A stretch of DNA of 64,000 nt from Streptomyces sulphureus DSM 40104 (GTDB lineage Bacteria; Actinomycetota; Actinomycetes; Streptomycetales; Streptomycetaceae): the NCBI RefSeq assembly GCF_000381025.1, contig NZ_KB905814.1, forward strand, positions 602,129-666,128. Direction: 5' to 3'. The position numbers were made by a program, and so were the translations under genes. The notes under the pieces are model-generated. The model worked only from the letters and a program-made list of their open reading frames with translations, searched no databases and had not been told where the DNA came from. Of this stretch, positions 37,996-46,615 are shown one piece after another; the stretch's first letter is position 1; every line of letters begins with the position of its first letter.

Positions 37996-38700
37996 ATGAC
38001 TGACCTCCGAGCCCCCCAGAGGAACGCGAGCCTTTCCACTCAGCTCGTGGAGAGCCTGCGTGAGCACATCACCTCCGGTGCCTGGGCCGTGGGAACTCGT
38101 CTGCCGTCCGAACACGAGCTGGTGGGACAGCTCGGCGTCAGCCGGACGACTCTGCGTGAGGCACTACGGGCCCTCACCCATCTCGGCCTTCTCGAGGCCC
38201 GCGCGGGTGACGGCACCTACGTGCGCGCGGCGAGCGAGCTGGAAGCCGTGCTGGTGCGCCGCGCGGCCTCGTCGTCCGCTGACGACGTGCTGGAACTGCG
38301 GGCCGTGCTCGAGGAGTACGCCGCCGGTCTGGCGGCAGCCCGACGCAGCGCCGACGATCTCGTGCGCCTACGAGCTCTCTTGGCCGAGGCCGACACCGCA
38401 GCGGAGAGCGGTTCGATGCCGGCGATCGCCGAGGTCGACGCCTGCTTTCACCGGGCCGTCGTCCGTGCCGGCGGCAACCTTCTGCTGGCCGAGGTGTACG
38501 ACCACCTCGGCGGTGCCATCACCGCCTCCCTGGGCGGCCTGCCTCTCGACGAGGACGTGCTCGGTGAACACGTGCGATTGCACCAACGCCTGGTCGAAGC
38601 GATCGAGCACGTCGACGAGGCGGGTGCGCGGTCCATCGCGACGCAGATCGTCGCCATGACCAGAACAGGCCGCCCGGAACAAGCGGAAGAGACGAAGTGA
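37996..38700 (+). CDS. GntR family regulator, FCD (FadR) subfamily
   Basis: A 234-residue repressor. The winged helix is at about 10-75 with LPSEHELVGQLGVSRTTLRE and GLLEARAGDGTYV; the all-helical FCD effector domain is at about 90-225 with LELRAVLEEYAAGLAAAR, EVDACFHRAVVRAGGN and HVRLHQRLVEAIE (metal-ligand Asp and His positions present). It is co-transcribed with the MFS gene, whose GTG overlaps its stop, and preceded by its own likely operator. It probably senses a carboxylate related to the exported compound (inference). Confidence 0.9.
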   Translation: MTDLRAPQRNASLSTQLVESLREHITSGAWAVGTRLPSEHELVGQLGVSRTTLREALRALTHLGLLEARAGDGTYVRAASELEAVLVRRAASSSADDVLELRAVLEEYAAGLAAARRSADDLVRLRALLAEADTAAESGSMPAIAEVDACFHRAVVRAGGNLLLAEVYDHLGGAITASLGGLPLDEDVLGEHVRLHQRLVEAIEHVDEAGARSIATQIVAMTRTGRPEQAEETK

Positions 38701-39914
38701 CCACCGGAGCGATCAACACAACCAAGTCCACGTCGTCGCCGGCGACGCTCGGGGCCGGCCTGGTGCTCGCGATCGTGCTGGTCGCGGCCAACCTGCGCGC
38801 GACCCTCACCGGGGTCGGTACCCTGCTGCCCGCGATCGAGTACGACACCGGGCTGCCGGCGAGCTGGGGCGGCTTTCTCAGCACACTGCCGCTGCTCACC
38901 TTCGCCGCCACCTCCCCGTTCGTCGGGCGCGTCTCCCACCGGTTCGGCTCCGCCCGGGTACTCGCCCTCGCCCTCGCCGTGCTCGCTGCGGGCACGATAG
39001 TGCGGTCGTTGCCCTCGATCGCGTGCCTGTTCCTCGGCACCATAGTCCTGTCCGCCGCGATCGCCTTCGGCAACGTGCTGCTGCCATCGATCATCCGGCA
39101 GAGTGTGCCGTCGGCACGCATCCCCCTCATCAGCGCGGCCTATGTCACCGTGATGGGTTTCGTGGCCGCGGTCTCCTCGGGCATCTCGGTACCCCTGGCC
39201 GATGCCTTGCCCGGCTCGTGGCGCACCAGCCTGGCGTGGGGGCTGGTCCTCGCCGTCGCCGCGCTCGCCGTCTGGCTACCCCGCATGCGCGGCGACCGAC
39301 CGGCCGCGTCGAACGACACCGGGCACAGCCCCACCCCGTGGAAATCCGTACTGGCTTGGCAGGTCGCCGTCTTCATGGGCCTGCAGTCCCTCGGCTTCTA
39401 CACGATCATCGCCTGGCTGCCCAGCATCCTGGCTCACCAGGGCATGGACCCTGCAGGCGCCGGCTGGATGCTGTTCTTCTACCAGGTCGTCGCGCTCGTC
39501 TCCAGCATGCTGCTGCCACTGGTCACCCGTGGCCGCCACGACCAGCGCTTCACCGCTGCCGTCGCCTCGGTGCTGGTCGCCGCGGGCTTCGCCCTGCTGC
39601 TCGCCACTCCTGGCCTGGCGGTCCTGTCCTGCGTCCTGCTCGGCCTGGGCGGCGGCGCTTGCCTCGTCATGGCGCTGAGCTTCCAGTCCCAGCGCGCCGC
39701 AGGACCCGACGAGTCCGCAGCCCTGGCCGGTATGGCACAGGGCGTCGGCTACCTCGTCGCCGCTGCAGGGCCCCTCCTGCTCGGCGTCCTCCACGACACC
39801 ACCCGGGACTGGACCGTGCCGCTGATCCTCCTCATCGTGCTCAATCTCGTCATGTCCTTCTTCGGCTACGGCGCAGGCCGCGACCGCCACGTCCGCAGCG
39901 CGGTCCGGCAGTGA
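38697..39914 (+). CDS. MFS transporter, CynX/NimT family
   Basis: A 405-residue, 12-helix transporter. Family features: LVAANLRATLTGVGTLLPAI near helix 1, then LPLLTFAATSPFVGRVSHRF, VLLPSIIRQSVPSARIPLIS and MGLQSLGFYTIIAWLPSIL. CynX/NimT proteins include the cyanate and 2-nitroimidazole transporters, but the substrate of this member is unknown. The start GTG overlaps the regulator stop by four bases (GTGA), so regulator and transporter are one unit. Confidence 0.9.
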   Translation: MTTGAINTTKSTSSPATLGAGLVLAIVLVAANLRATLTGVGTLLPAIEYDTGLPASWGGFLSTLPLLTFAATSPFVGRVSHRFGSARVLALALAVLAAGTIVRSLPSIACLFLGTIVLSAAIAFGNVLLPSIIRQSVPSARIPLISAAYVTVMGFVAAVSSGISVPLADALPGSWRTSLAWGLVLAVAALAVWLPRMRGDRPAASNDTGHSPTPWKSVLAWQVAVFMGLQSLGFYTIIAWLPSILAHQGMDPAGAGWMLFFYQVVALVSSMLLPLVTRGRHDQRFTAAVASVLVAAGFALLLATPGLAVLSCVLLGLGGGACLVMALSFQSQRAAGPDESAALAGMAQGVGYLVAAAGPLLLGVLHDTTRDWTVPLILLIVLNLVMSFFGYGAGRDRHVRSAVRQ

Positions 39915-39917
39915 GGC

Positions 39918-39946
39918 TCAACCCTGTGCCTCCCGAACGGGGTTGA
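39918..39946 (+). terminator. Hairpin after the MFS gene
   Basis: TCAACCC at 39918-39924 pairs with GGGTTGA at 39940-39946 around a 15-base loop, starting four bases after the stop codon. The stem is only seven pairs and no U tract follows. Confidence 0.35.
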
Positions 39947-40468
39947 TCGGCCGACGGCTGTATCCGTCGGCCGTCCGGCCCGGAGGTCCCGGTACTCGTC
40001 AACGAGCAGGTGGGCAGGGTGGCCCCGGCGTCGGCGCGGCAACCGGCCAGGCACCGCTGTCGCCGGCGGCCCCAACTTGCCTTGTGCACTGGGAGATTGC
40101 TGTGCTCTCGTCGGCGAGGCCGTTCAAGGATCGCGGACGGACTTCGCGGTTGTTCCCGGGAGCCGCCGGCTCGACGTGGTGCGTAGCCGGCCGGTGCGGC
40201 AGGCGACGCCCGGCGTTGCGCTCGCCTCTGAACAGGTCTTGACCATTTGCGACGGTCAATGGCTATGTTGGGCACGGAAGTCGGCGGATCGTGGCACGCC
40301 GGGTGCTGCCGGGTTTCCGAGGTCGCTCGGGAGCCTGCCGCAACAGGGGAGCAAGAAGGGCAATATGGGGCATCGGACGTTCGTGCCGAGAAAGACCGGG
40401 TCGGAAGCGCAGCGCGCGCCCGCTGCCGTTGCCCGCCGTTCACGGAGCAACGTCTGGATGCCCGGACG
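39947..40468. other. Intergenic interval before the ROK kinase gene
   Basis: About 520 bases without a gene that I can support. It contains TTGACC at 40239-40244 and GGTCAA at 40254-40259, a spaced inverted repeat with a 9-base centre. TTGACC followed at 19-base spacing by TATGTT (40264-40269) could be a promoter for the ROK gene, about 200 bases upstream of its start. Confidence 0.35.
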
Positions 40469-41413
40469 ATGAGCACGTCGCGCCTCTCGCTTCCGGGACC
40501 CGTCGTCGGGCTGGACATGGGCGGCACCAAGATCGATGCGGCGCTCGTGGCGCCCGACGGCGTGCCGCTCGCCCGTGCCACCCGGCCCACGCCCGCGCAG
40601 GAAGGACCGGCCGCCGTACTCGACGCGCTCGCCGCCTCGTTCGCCGCCGTGAACACGGGTGCGGTCGCAATCGGCGTGGCCGCGGCCGGAGTCGTCGACT
40701 CCGTGAGCGGCACCGTAACCGGCGCCACGGACGCCGTACGCGGCTGGAAGGGCACCCCGCTGGGGCCGGAGTTGGCACGGCGTACCGGCCTCCCCGTCGC
40801 TTGCGACAACGACGTGCGGGCCGCCGCAGGACCCGAGCTGAGCGTCGGCGACAGTGTGCTCTACGCCGCCGTCGGCACGGGGGTGGGCGGTGCGATCGCT
40901 GTCGACGGGCGGCTACTGCACGGTGCCGGCGGTCTCGCCGGCCACCTGGGGCACCTGGCGGCGACGGAGGCCACGGGGCTGAGGTGCCCGTGCGGCGCCA
41001 CCGGCCACCTGGAGGCCGTCGCCTCCGGTCCCGGCATCACCGCGCTCTACGTACGCGAGTCCGGCCGTACGGCGGAGAGCCTGCAGACGGTGGCCGCCCG
41101 CGCCGTCGAGGGCGACGCGGCAGCCGAGCACGCGATCGCCACCGGCGCCGGGGCGTTGGGCCGCACGCTCGGCGGGCTCGCGAACGCGCTCGGTTGCGAC
41201 CGGGTCGTCGTCGGCGGCGGGGTGCCGCGCATCGGCCCGCGCTATCGCACGCCGCTCGGCGCGGAGTTCGCCGCCACCCTCCTCCCCGGTCTGCAGCACC
41301 TCCGCCCGAACGCCCCGCTGTTCGGTGACGACGCCGCCGTCATCGGCGCCGCCGCACTGACGAGCAGCGCTCCGCTGCACCGCCCGGCACGTACTCCGGG
41401 CGACCCCGTCTGA
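40469..41413 (+). CDS. ROK-family sugar kinase, probable N-acetylmannosamine kinase
   Basis: Phosphorylates a hexose or amino sugar with ATP; 314 residues from the ATG at 40469. The ATP phosphate-binding motif GLDMGGTKIDAALVAPDG is at about 13-30. The sugar-site DNDVRAAAGPEL contains the catalytic Asp. The ROK signature with zinc ligands appears as GLAGHLGHLAATE then CPCGATGHLEA. The final CxCGxxGHLE variant is common in NanK-like kinases. The longer frame from 40247 is rejected. It is convergent with nanE and near the amino-sugar importer, so ManNAc is the best substrate guess. A GlcNAc or glucose kinase is possible. Confidence 0.82.
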   Translation: MSTSRLSLPGPVVGLDMGGTKIDAALVAPDGVPLARATRPTPAQEGPAAVLDALAASFAAVNTGAVAIGVAAAGVVDSVSGTVTGATDAVRGWKGTPLGPELARRTGLPVACDNDVRAAAGPELSVGDSVLYAAVGTGVGGAIAVDGRLLHGAGGLAGHLGHLAATEATGLRCPCGATGHLEAVASGPGITALYVRESGRTAESLQTVAARAVEGDAAAEHAIATGAGALGRTLGGLANALGCDRVVVGGGVPRIGPRYRTPLGAEFAATLLPGLQHLRPNAPLFGDDAAVIGAAALTSSAPLHRPARTPGDPV

Positions 41414-41783
41414 GCCCATCGGCGGGCGGCACCGTCAGGCAAGAGGAAACGGACCTGCACCGTTCTTCGCCGAGCGCGCCCGCGTTCGGCCACCTCGGAA
41501 ATGTCGGTCCGACTCCGGGTGTGACGCGAGCGGTTGGACATGCACCGACGGTCCGCGCCATCGCGGAGAAGGTCGCGTCGCGTAGTCCGCGCTGCGTGCT
41601 GCCGACCGCTCGCAGCCCGTCGAACAACGCGGCGCTGCACGCGAAGCACCCCATGAGGACCCGGCTCGACCCGGCTTTGCGGATGCACTTCGACGTCCAC
41701 GGCCTACGGCGCCGACCAGGATCACCGCAACACCCTCGTCGTCTCCGCCGGCCAGTCCGGCTCGTGCGGTGCCGCTCGCGGCG
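41414..41783. other. Intergenic interval between convergent ROK kinase and nanE
   Basis: About 370 bases. A minus-strand frame at 41340-41654 (MGCFACSAALFDGLRAVGS) overlaps the kinase 3' end and becomes Arg-rich, so I do not call it. No hairpin terminator is obvious. Confidence 0.4.
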
Positions 41784-42515
41784 TCAACCCAACGCGGCCG
41801 CAAAGCGATTGGCCAGCGCGGCGGGAGCGGTGATGGCGGTACCCACGATCGCCGTCCAGGCGCCGGCGTCGAGGGCAGCGCGGGCGTCCTCGGGGGTGTG
41901 CAGGCGCCCCTCGGCACAGACCGGAACGCGCACCCGGGAGGCGAGTTGCCGGACCAACGGCAAGTCGGGGCCGGGTTGTTGGGGGCTGTACGGGGTGTAT
42001 CCGGACAACGTGGTGGAGACGAGATCGGCACCGAGGGCGGCGGCGCGGACGCCTTCCGCCACGGTTGAGATGTCCGCCATGAAGAGCTTGCCCGCGCGGT
42101 GCACGGTACGGACGAGCTCGTGGAGTTCGCTGCCGTCCGGGCGGGCGCGTCCGGTGGCGTCCGCGGCCACCAGGTCCGCGCCCGCGTCCGCAACCTGCAG
42201 TGCGTGCCGGGGAGTCGGCGTGATGTAGACGCCCTCGTCGCCGTCCTTCCACAGGCCGATGACGGGTACCTCGACGGTGGCGCGTACGGCCGCGATGTCG
42301 TCGAGCCCTTGGACCCGGACCCCGGCGACGGGTGCGCCCGCGGTGACGGAGGCCGCGATCGCGGCGATGTGGTGCGGCTCGCGCAGCGGGTCCCCGGGAG
42401 GAGCCTGGCAGGAGACGACGAGTCGACCCCGGAGGCCGTCCAGGAGCGCGTTCGCCCGTGCTGCGGGCATGGCGGTACGGCTCGGCTCCGGGGCGCCGGA
42501 CTCTGTGGTGCGCAC
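41784..42515 (-). CDS. nanE: N-acetylmannosamine-6-phosphate 2-epimerase
   Basis: Converts ManNAc-6-phosphate to GlcNAc-6-phosphate, feeding NagA/NagB; 243 residues, TIM barrel. The GTG at 42515 follows GAAGGAAG. Motifs: LVVSCQAPPGDPLREPHHIA near the N-terminus, then VPVIGLWKDGDEGVYITPT with the catalytic-region Lys, AGADLVAADATGRARPDG, LFMADISTVAEGV and CAEGRLHTPEDARAAL. Downstream of and co-directional with the HutC-type regulator (48-base gap), so they form an operon. Confidence 0.93.
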   Translation of the reverse strand: MRTTESGAPEPSRTAMPAARANALLDGLRGRLVVSCQAPPGDPLREPHHIAAIAASVTAGAPVAGVRVQGLDDIAAVRATVEVPVIGLWKDGDEGVYITPTPRHALQVADAGADLVAADATGRARPDGSELHELVRTVHRAGKLFMADISTVAEGVRAAALGADLVSTTLSGYTPYSPQQPGPDLPLVRQLASRVRVPVCAEGRLHTPEDARAALDAGAWTAIVGTAITAPAALANRFAAALG

Positions 42516-42563
42516 GATGCTTCCTTCGTCGTCAGCGGTGTGGGGAGGGCGGCGGTTCGGGCC

Positions 42564-43277
42564 TCAGGAAGCGGGCGTCCGCCGCACGGCGAAGCGGATG
42601 TCGTAGCGGTCCGCGCGGTAGAGCGTGGTGGTCGCCTCTACTGGGCGCTCGCGACGGTCCAGTCCGACACGCTGCACATGCAGCCCGGAGGTGCCGACCG
42701 GCACCTCCAGCAGCGTCGACTCCGTCTCGCCCAGATCGACCGCCCGCACCACCTGCTCCGCGGTGACGATCTCCAAGCCGTAACGCTCGCTGAGGAGTTG
42801 GTACAGCGAGCCGTCGAGGTCCGCTTCGGCGAGCCCCGGCACACGCGCGGTCGGCAGGTGGACGGTCTCCAGGCACATCGGGGCTCCGTCGGCCAACCTG
42901 AGCCTGCCGATACGGAAGACCTCGGCTCTCGGATCGAGGTCCAGGAAGTCGCCTATGCGGCGACCGGCCCGCACGGTCCCCGCGGTGAGCAGCCGGGCGC
43001 CGGGCTCCATTTCACGTGCCCGCATGTCCTCCGAAAAGGACGTGAGTGCAAGGGACTTGGACACCACGGCAGGAGCGACGAAGGTGCCCGCACCCTGTAC
43101 GCGGTAGACGCCCCCCGCCTGTTCCAACGCGTCGAGCGCCTGGCGCACGGTGTTGCGTGAGACCCCGTGTTCGGCGGCGATCTCCCTCTCGGTGGGCAGG
43201 GGCGTGTGCGGCGGGGCGTCGGCCATGCCCGCCAGCAGCCGCTGTCGTAGCTCCTCATGTTTGGCCAGCTTGGCCAC
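42564..43277 (-). CDS. GntR/HutC family regulator of the amino-sugar locus
   Basis: A 237-residue regulator from the GTG at 43277 with GGAGG upstream; the longer frame to 43394 crosses an operator copy and is rejected. The winged helix at about 5-70 shows LPTEREIAAEHGVSRNTVRQ and GGVYRVQGAGTFVA; the UTRA domain at about 90-235 ends TTTLYRADRYDIRFAV, the family signature. It probably binds a phosphorylated amino sugar, as NagR/DasR-type members do, and controls both its own unit with nanE and the divergent DUF4127-ABC operon through the four palindromes in between (inference from symmetry). Confidence 0.9.
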   Translation of the reverse strand: MAKLAKHEELRQRLLAGMADAPPHTPLPTEREIAAEHGVSRNTVRQALDALEQAGGVYRVQGAGTFVAPAVVSKSLALTSFSEDMRAREMEPGARLLTAGTVRAGRRIGDFLDLDPRAEVFRIGRLRLADGAPMCLETVHLPTARVPGLAEADLDGSLYQLLSERYGLEIVTAEQVVRAVDLGETESTLLEVPVGTSGLHVQRVGLDRRERPVEATTTLYRADRYDIRFAVRRTPAS

Positions 43278-43314
43278 GTGGCCCTCCGTCCTGTGTTGAG
43301 CCTGTCCTCGGCGT

Positions 43315-43668
43315 ATAGGTACCAGCCAATACCTGGAGCTTACGGGTAAGTTCCCCAACAGTTCCAAGCCCCATGGGAGATTGGTACTGTCCAATGCGAC
43401 TCAAGGTGGGCAGCTCCACGCTACGCGGCAGCACGCGGGGGCGTCGGTCCGCACCTGCTCACCCACTCAACCCGCCAACCACCCGCTTCCGCTCGCGGCC
43501 CCTCGGGCGCCCGCAGGACGCGGGAGTCAACCGCTCCGGGGCGCCCAACGCAGCGCTGTCCCCCACCCGTTCCGTCATGACGGCGGTTAATGGTTGGCAC
43601 CAATCGTTCGCACTTCGCCTGCTCCACGGCTAGTTGACTATTGACGGACCCAATTGGATGGGACCAAA
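43315..43668. promoter_or_regulatory. Four-copy mirror-symmetric operator array between gntR and the DUF4127 operon
   Basis: Four copies of one imperfect 16-bp palindrome: ATAGGTACCAGCCAAT (43315-43330), ATTGGTACTGTCCAAT (43380-43395), and on the opposite strand ATTGGTGCCAACCATT (43604-43589) and TTTGGTCCCATCCAAT (43668-43653). Centres are 65 bp apart in the left pair and 64 bp in the right pair. The outer copies end 37 bp and 38 bp from the two divergent start codons. The rightmost copy lies between and over TTGACG (43641-43646) and CAAACT (43665-43670), a plausible promoter with an 18-base spacer. Binding by the adjacent GntR protein is inferred. Confidence 0.72.
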
Positions 43669-43706
43669 CTAACCCTGCCTTCCAGCCGTTTCGCCTTGGA
43701 GTACTC

Positions 43707-45272
43707 GTGCACATCGCGCTGCTGCCACTCGACGAGCGCCCCGTCAACACCAGGCTGCCGCGGCAGGTTGCGGCCGTCGCGGGAGCCGAGGTGAAGCTGC
43801 CGCCCGCGGCCGTGCTCAGCCACAAGAAGCAGCCGGGCGACACCGCGGCGCTCGGTTCCTGGTTGGAGTCCACCGTCGAGGGCTCCGCACCCGCCGACGA
43901 ACTCGTCGCCTCGCTGGACACCCTCGGCTACGGCGGTCTGATCGCCGCCCGTACGACCACTGACAGCGTCGCGGCGGTGCTCGACCGCTGGGAGGCGCTG
44001 CGTCGCGTCCGGGCGCGCGCGCCCCGAACCGGCCTGCACGCCGTCTCGTTGGTCACCCGCGCGCCCAACTCCAACAGCAGCGACGAGGAACCCGACTACT
44101 GGCGGCACATCGGCGTGGATCTGCACCGCTACGGCGCGGCCTTGCACCGCAGGTACCTCGGTGAGCAGGCGGGCGAGCGAGAGGCCGGCGAGCTCCGCGA
44201 GCGGCTTCCGCGCGACTCCGTCGCCGACTTCGAAGCCCGACGGCTGCGCAACCACACCGTCAACCTCGCAGCGCTGGGGCTCGCCGCGGACGCCACCGTG
44301 CAGACACTGCTGGTCACCGCGGACGACACCGCCGAGCGCTCCGCCGGCAGCCTGGAGCAGCACTGGCTCGCGCACTGGAAACGGGTCCTGGGAGATGCGG
44401 TCGACGGCGTGCTGATGCACCCCGGCGCCGACGAGGTCGGCGCCGTCCTGGTGGCACGCGCGGTGCTCGGGCGACTGCGGGACACCCCGCTGCCGGTCGC
44501 CGTCGAGTGTGCGGTGCCGGACGGTCTCTCCCGGGTCGCACCGTACGAGAACCTGCCGCTCGCGCAGGGAACGCAAGGCCACCTGAGGGCAGTTGGCGCC
44601 GCGCCCGCGGCGGGTGCCGACGCGGAGCTCGTCGTCGTGGTGCACCCGCCTGACCGGCAGGGGGGCGACTGGGCGCATCAACACCCGAGAGTGCGGGAGC
44701 AGGAGCACTCGGAGGTACGGGCCACGGCCGAACGCGTCGCCTCGCTGGTCGCAGCGGGCGCCGCGGTGGTGGTCGCCGACTGCGCGTACCCGAACGGGTC
44801 CGATCCGGCGCTGCTCGCCGCCCTCCAGTCGCGTATCGAGCTCAAGTCGCTGGCCGCGTACGGCGGCTGGAACACCGCGGGGAACACCGTCGGCAGCGCC
44901 CTCGCGCACGGTGTCGTCTGTGCGACGGCCCGTGCCGCCGGCGTGCTCGACCACGTCGCGCATCACCGGTTGCTGTTGCACCGGCTGATCGAGGACCACG
45001 CCTACATGACCGACATCCGGGGCCGCGCGCTGGCGAGGTTCAGCCAGCAGGACCGCCACGACGAACTCCCGGCCGAAGTGCGGGAACCCGCCCGCTCCTG
45101 GATCGCCGCCGAACTCGCCAGGTCCGTCGAGCGGTTCCCCGAGTTCGCCGGGTGGTCGCTCCCGGCCGACTCGGTGCGGCTGCCGTGGGACCGGACCTTC
45201 GAGGTCGACTTCACGCTCCGCCCGGCCGACGGTCCCGCCGCCGAAGCCGTACCGGAAGAAGGGCTGAGATGA
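43707..45272 (+). CDS. DUF4127 family protein, first gene of an amino-sugar ABC operon
   Basis: A 521-residue protein with no signal peptide, so cytosolic. The GTG at 43707 has GGAG upstream; a TTG frame from 43641 would overlap the promoter and operator. It opens with the family hallmark HIALLPLDERPVNTRLPRQ and contains DELVASLDTLGYGGLIAART, EEPDYWRHIGVDLHRYGA, LLVTADDTAERSAG, YGGWNTAGNTVGSALAHGVV and RLIEDHAYMTDIRG, conserved blocks rich in Asp, Asn, His and Arg as in an enzyme active site. Biochemical function is not established as far as I know. It overlaps the sugar-binding lipoprotein gene (ATGA), so it is made with the importer and probably acts on the imported compound. Confidence 0.88.
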   Translation: MHIALLPLDERPVNTRLPRQVAAVAGAEVKLPPAAVLSHKKQPGDTAALGSWLESTVEGSAPADELVASLDTLGYGGLIAARTTTDSVAAVLDRWEALRRVRARAPRTGLHAVSLVTRAPNSNSSDEEPDYWRHIGVDLHRYGAALHRRYLGEQAGEREAGELRERLPRDSVADFEARRLRNHTVNLAALGLAADATVQTLLVTADDTAERSAGSLEQHWLAHWKRVLGDAVDGVLMHPGADEVGAVLVARAVLGRLRDTPLPVAVECAVPDGLSRVAPYENLPLAQGTQGHLRAVGAAPAAGADAELVVVVHPPDRQGGDWAHQHPRVREQEHSEVRATAERVASLVAAGAAVVVADCAYPNGSDPALLAALQSRIELKSLAAYGGWNTAGNTVGSALAHGVVCATARAAGVLDHVAHHRLLLHRLIEDHAYMTDIRGRALARFSQQDRHDELPAEVREPARSWIAAELARSVERFPEFAGWSLPADSVRLPWDRTFEVDFTLRPADGPAAEAVPEEGLR

Positions 45273-46615
45273 GGGGCGTTCCCTTTCCGCGACCGCTGCG
45301 CCGGGTCATAACCATGGCGGTGAGCGGCGCGCTGCTGACCGCGTGCGGCGTCGCCGCTCCTGACGTACCGCTCGATCAGCCCGGGCACGAGCCGGTGACG
45401 ATCTCGGTGTGGAGCGCCTACAACGGTCGCGAGCTCGACGCTTTCAACAAGGTGCTCAGGCGGTTCGAGCGGGAGCACCCCTGGATCAGCGTCGACAGCC
45501 TCGGCTCCCAGGACAACGACCGCATGGTCGCGGCGCTGCGCGGTGGCCCGGCGCCCGACGTGCAGTGGGCACCACAGAGCGAACTGGCGGGCGTCTACTG
45601 CCCGAGCGGTGGTTGGCGCGACCTCACCCATTACATCGAGCGCGACAAGTTGGACACCAAGAAGTTTCTGCCCGCGCCCTATCAGGCGGGCTCGTCCGAG
45701 GGGAAACGGTGCGGACTGCCCGTCCTCGGCGACATCTACGGCCTCTACTACAACAAACGCAAGCTCAAGGACGCCGGCCTCGACGGTCCGCCCAAAACGA
45801 TGAGCGAACTGGACGACTATGCGCGGAAGTTGACCGAACGCAGCCCTAACGGTGCGATACAAGGGGCGGGTTATGTGCCGCTGACCATGTTCTACGCCAA
45901 CCGCCCCGCGTACGAGGCCCAGTTGTGGGGTGCGCCGTGGTTCGACGAAGCCGGGGCCTCCGCCGTCGGCACCGATTCAAAGTGGCGGAAGATGCTCGAT
46001 TGGCGCAAGAAGCTGATCGACTGGTACGGCTACGAGCGGCTGCGGGCCTTCAGCGCCGGCGCCGGTGCCCAGTACACCGCTTCGAACGCGTTCCAGACCG
46101 GCAAGCTGGCGTTGATGCTGGACGGCGAGTTCCGCACCGCCTTCATCGAGGACGAGGCGCCCGAACTCGACTACGGCACCGCCCCGTTCCCCGCGCCCGA
46201 CGACGAGCCCCAACGGTACGGCGGCGGCGCCTGGACGGTGCACCTCGCCGGAATCACCCACCGCAGCGAGCACCCGGAAGCCGCCTGGCGGCTCGTCAAA
46301 TGGCTCGCCACGGACACCGGCGCACAGACCGAGTTGGCGAAGGAACTGCACAACGTGCCGACCACGAAGGCGGCGCTGCGTTCCCCGGAGCTCGCCAAAA
46401 TCCCGAACTTCAAGCCCTTCCTGAAAATGGCCGGCCACCCGCACAGCACACTGCCGCCGAACACCCCGGCGGGGCTCAGCTACCAGGACTCGATGTCGAC
46501 CTTCTTCCAGCAGTGGGAGTCGGGGAAGGTGGCGAACCCCGAAAAGGGACTGCGCAATGAGGCCGAGGCCATCGACAACTTCCTCAGGCAGATCACGATC
46601 GGGAGGGGAGAGTGA
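45269..46615 (+). CDS. Family-1 sugar-binding lipoprotein of ABC importer
   Basis: A 448-residue extracellular solute-binding protein. The ATG at 45269 overlaps the DUF4127 stop. The lipoprotein signal is LRRVITMAVSGALLTAC with cysteine near residue 26. SBP_bac_1 features include VTISVWSAYNGRELDAFNKV, FEREHPWISVDSLG, APDVQWAPQSELAGVY, YGLYYNKRKLKDAGL and WTVHLAGITHRSEHPEAAW. This family binds oligosaccharides and sugar derivatives; with NanE and a ROK kinase nearby, an N-acetylated amino sugar or its glycoside is the best guess. Confidence 0.92.
   Translation: MRGVPFPRPLRRVITMAVSGALLTACGVAAPDVPLDQPGHEPVTISVWSAYNGRELDAFNKVLRRFEREHPWISVDSLGSQDNDRMVAALRGGPAPDVQWAPQSELAGVYCPSGGWRDLTHYIERDKLDTKKFLPAPYQAGSSEGKRCGLPVLGDIYGLYYNKRKLKDAGLDGPPKTMSELDDYARKLTERSPNGAIQGAGYVPLTMFYANRPAYEAQLWGAPWFDEAGASAVGTDSKWRKMLDWRKKLIDWYGYERLRAFSAGAGAQYTASNAFQTGKLALMLDGEFRTAFIEDEAPELDYGTAPFPAPDDEPQRYGGGAWTVHLAGITHRSEHPEAAWRLVKWLATDTGAQTELAKELHNVPTTKAALRSPELAKIPNFKPFLKMAGHPHSTLPPNTPAGLSYQDSMSTFFQQWESGKVANPEKGLRNEAEAIDNFLRQITIGRGE

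Noticed and set aside
41340..41654. Minus-strand 104-codon frame starting MGCFACSAALFDG
   Set aside because: Overlaps the ROK kinase 3' end, ends Arg-rich, and has no ribosome binding site or family resemblance.
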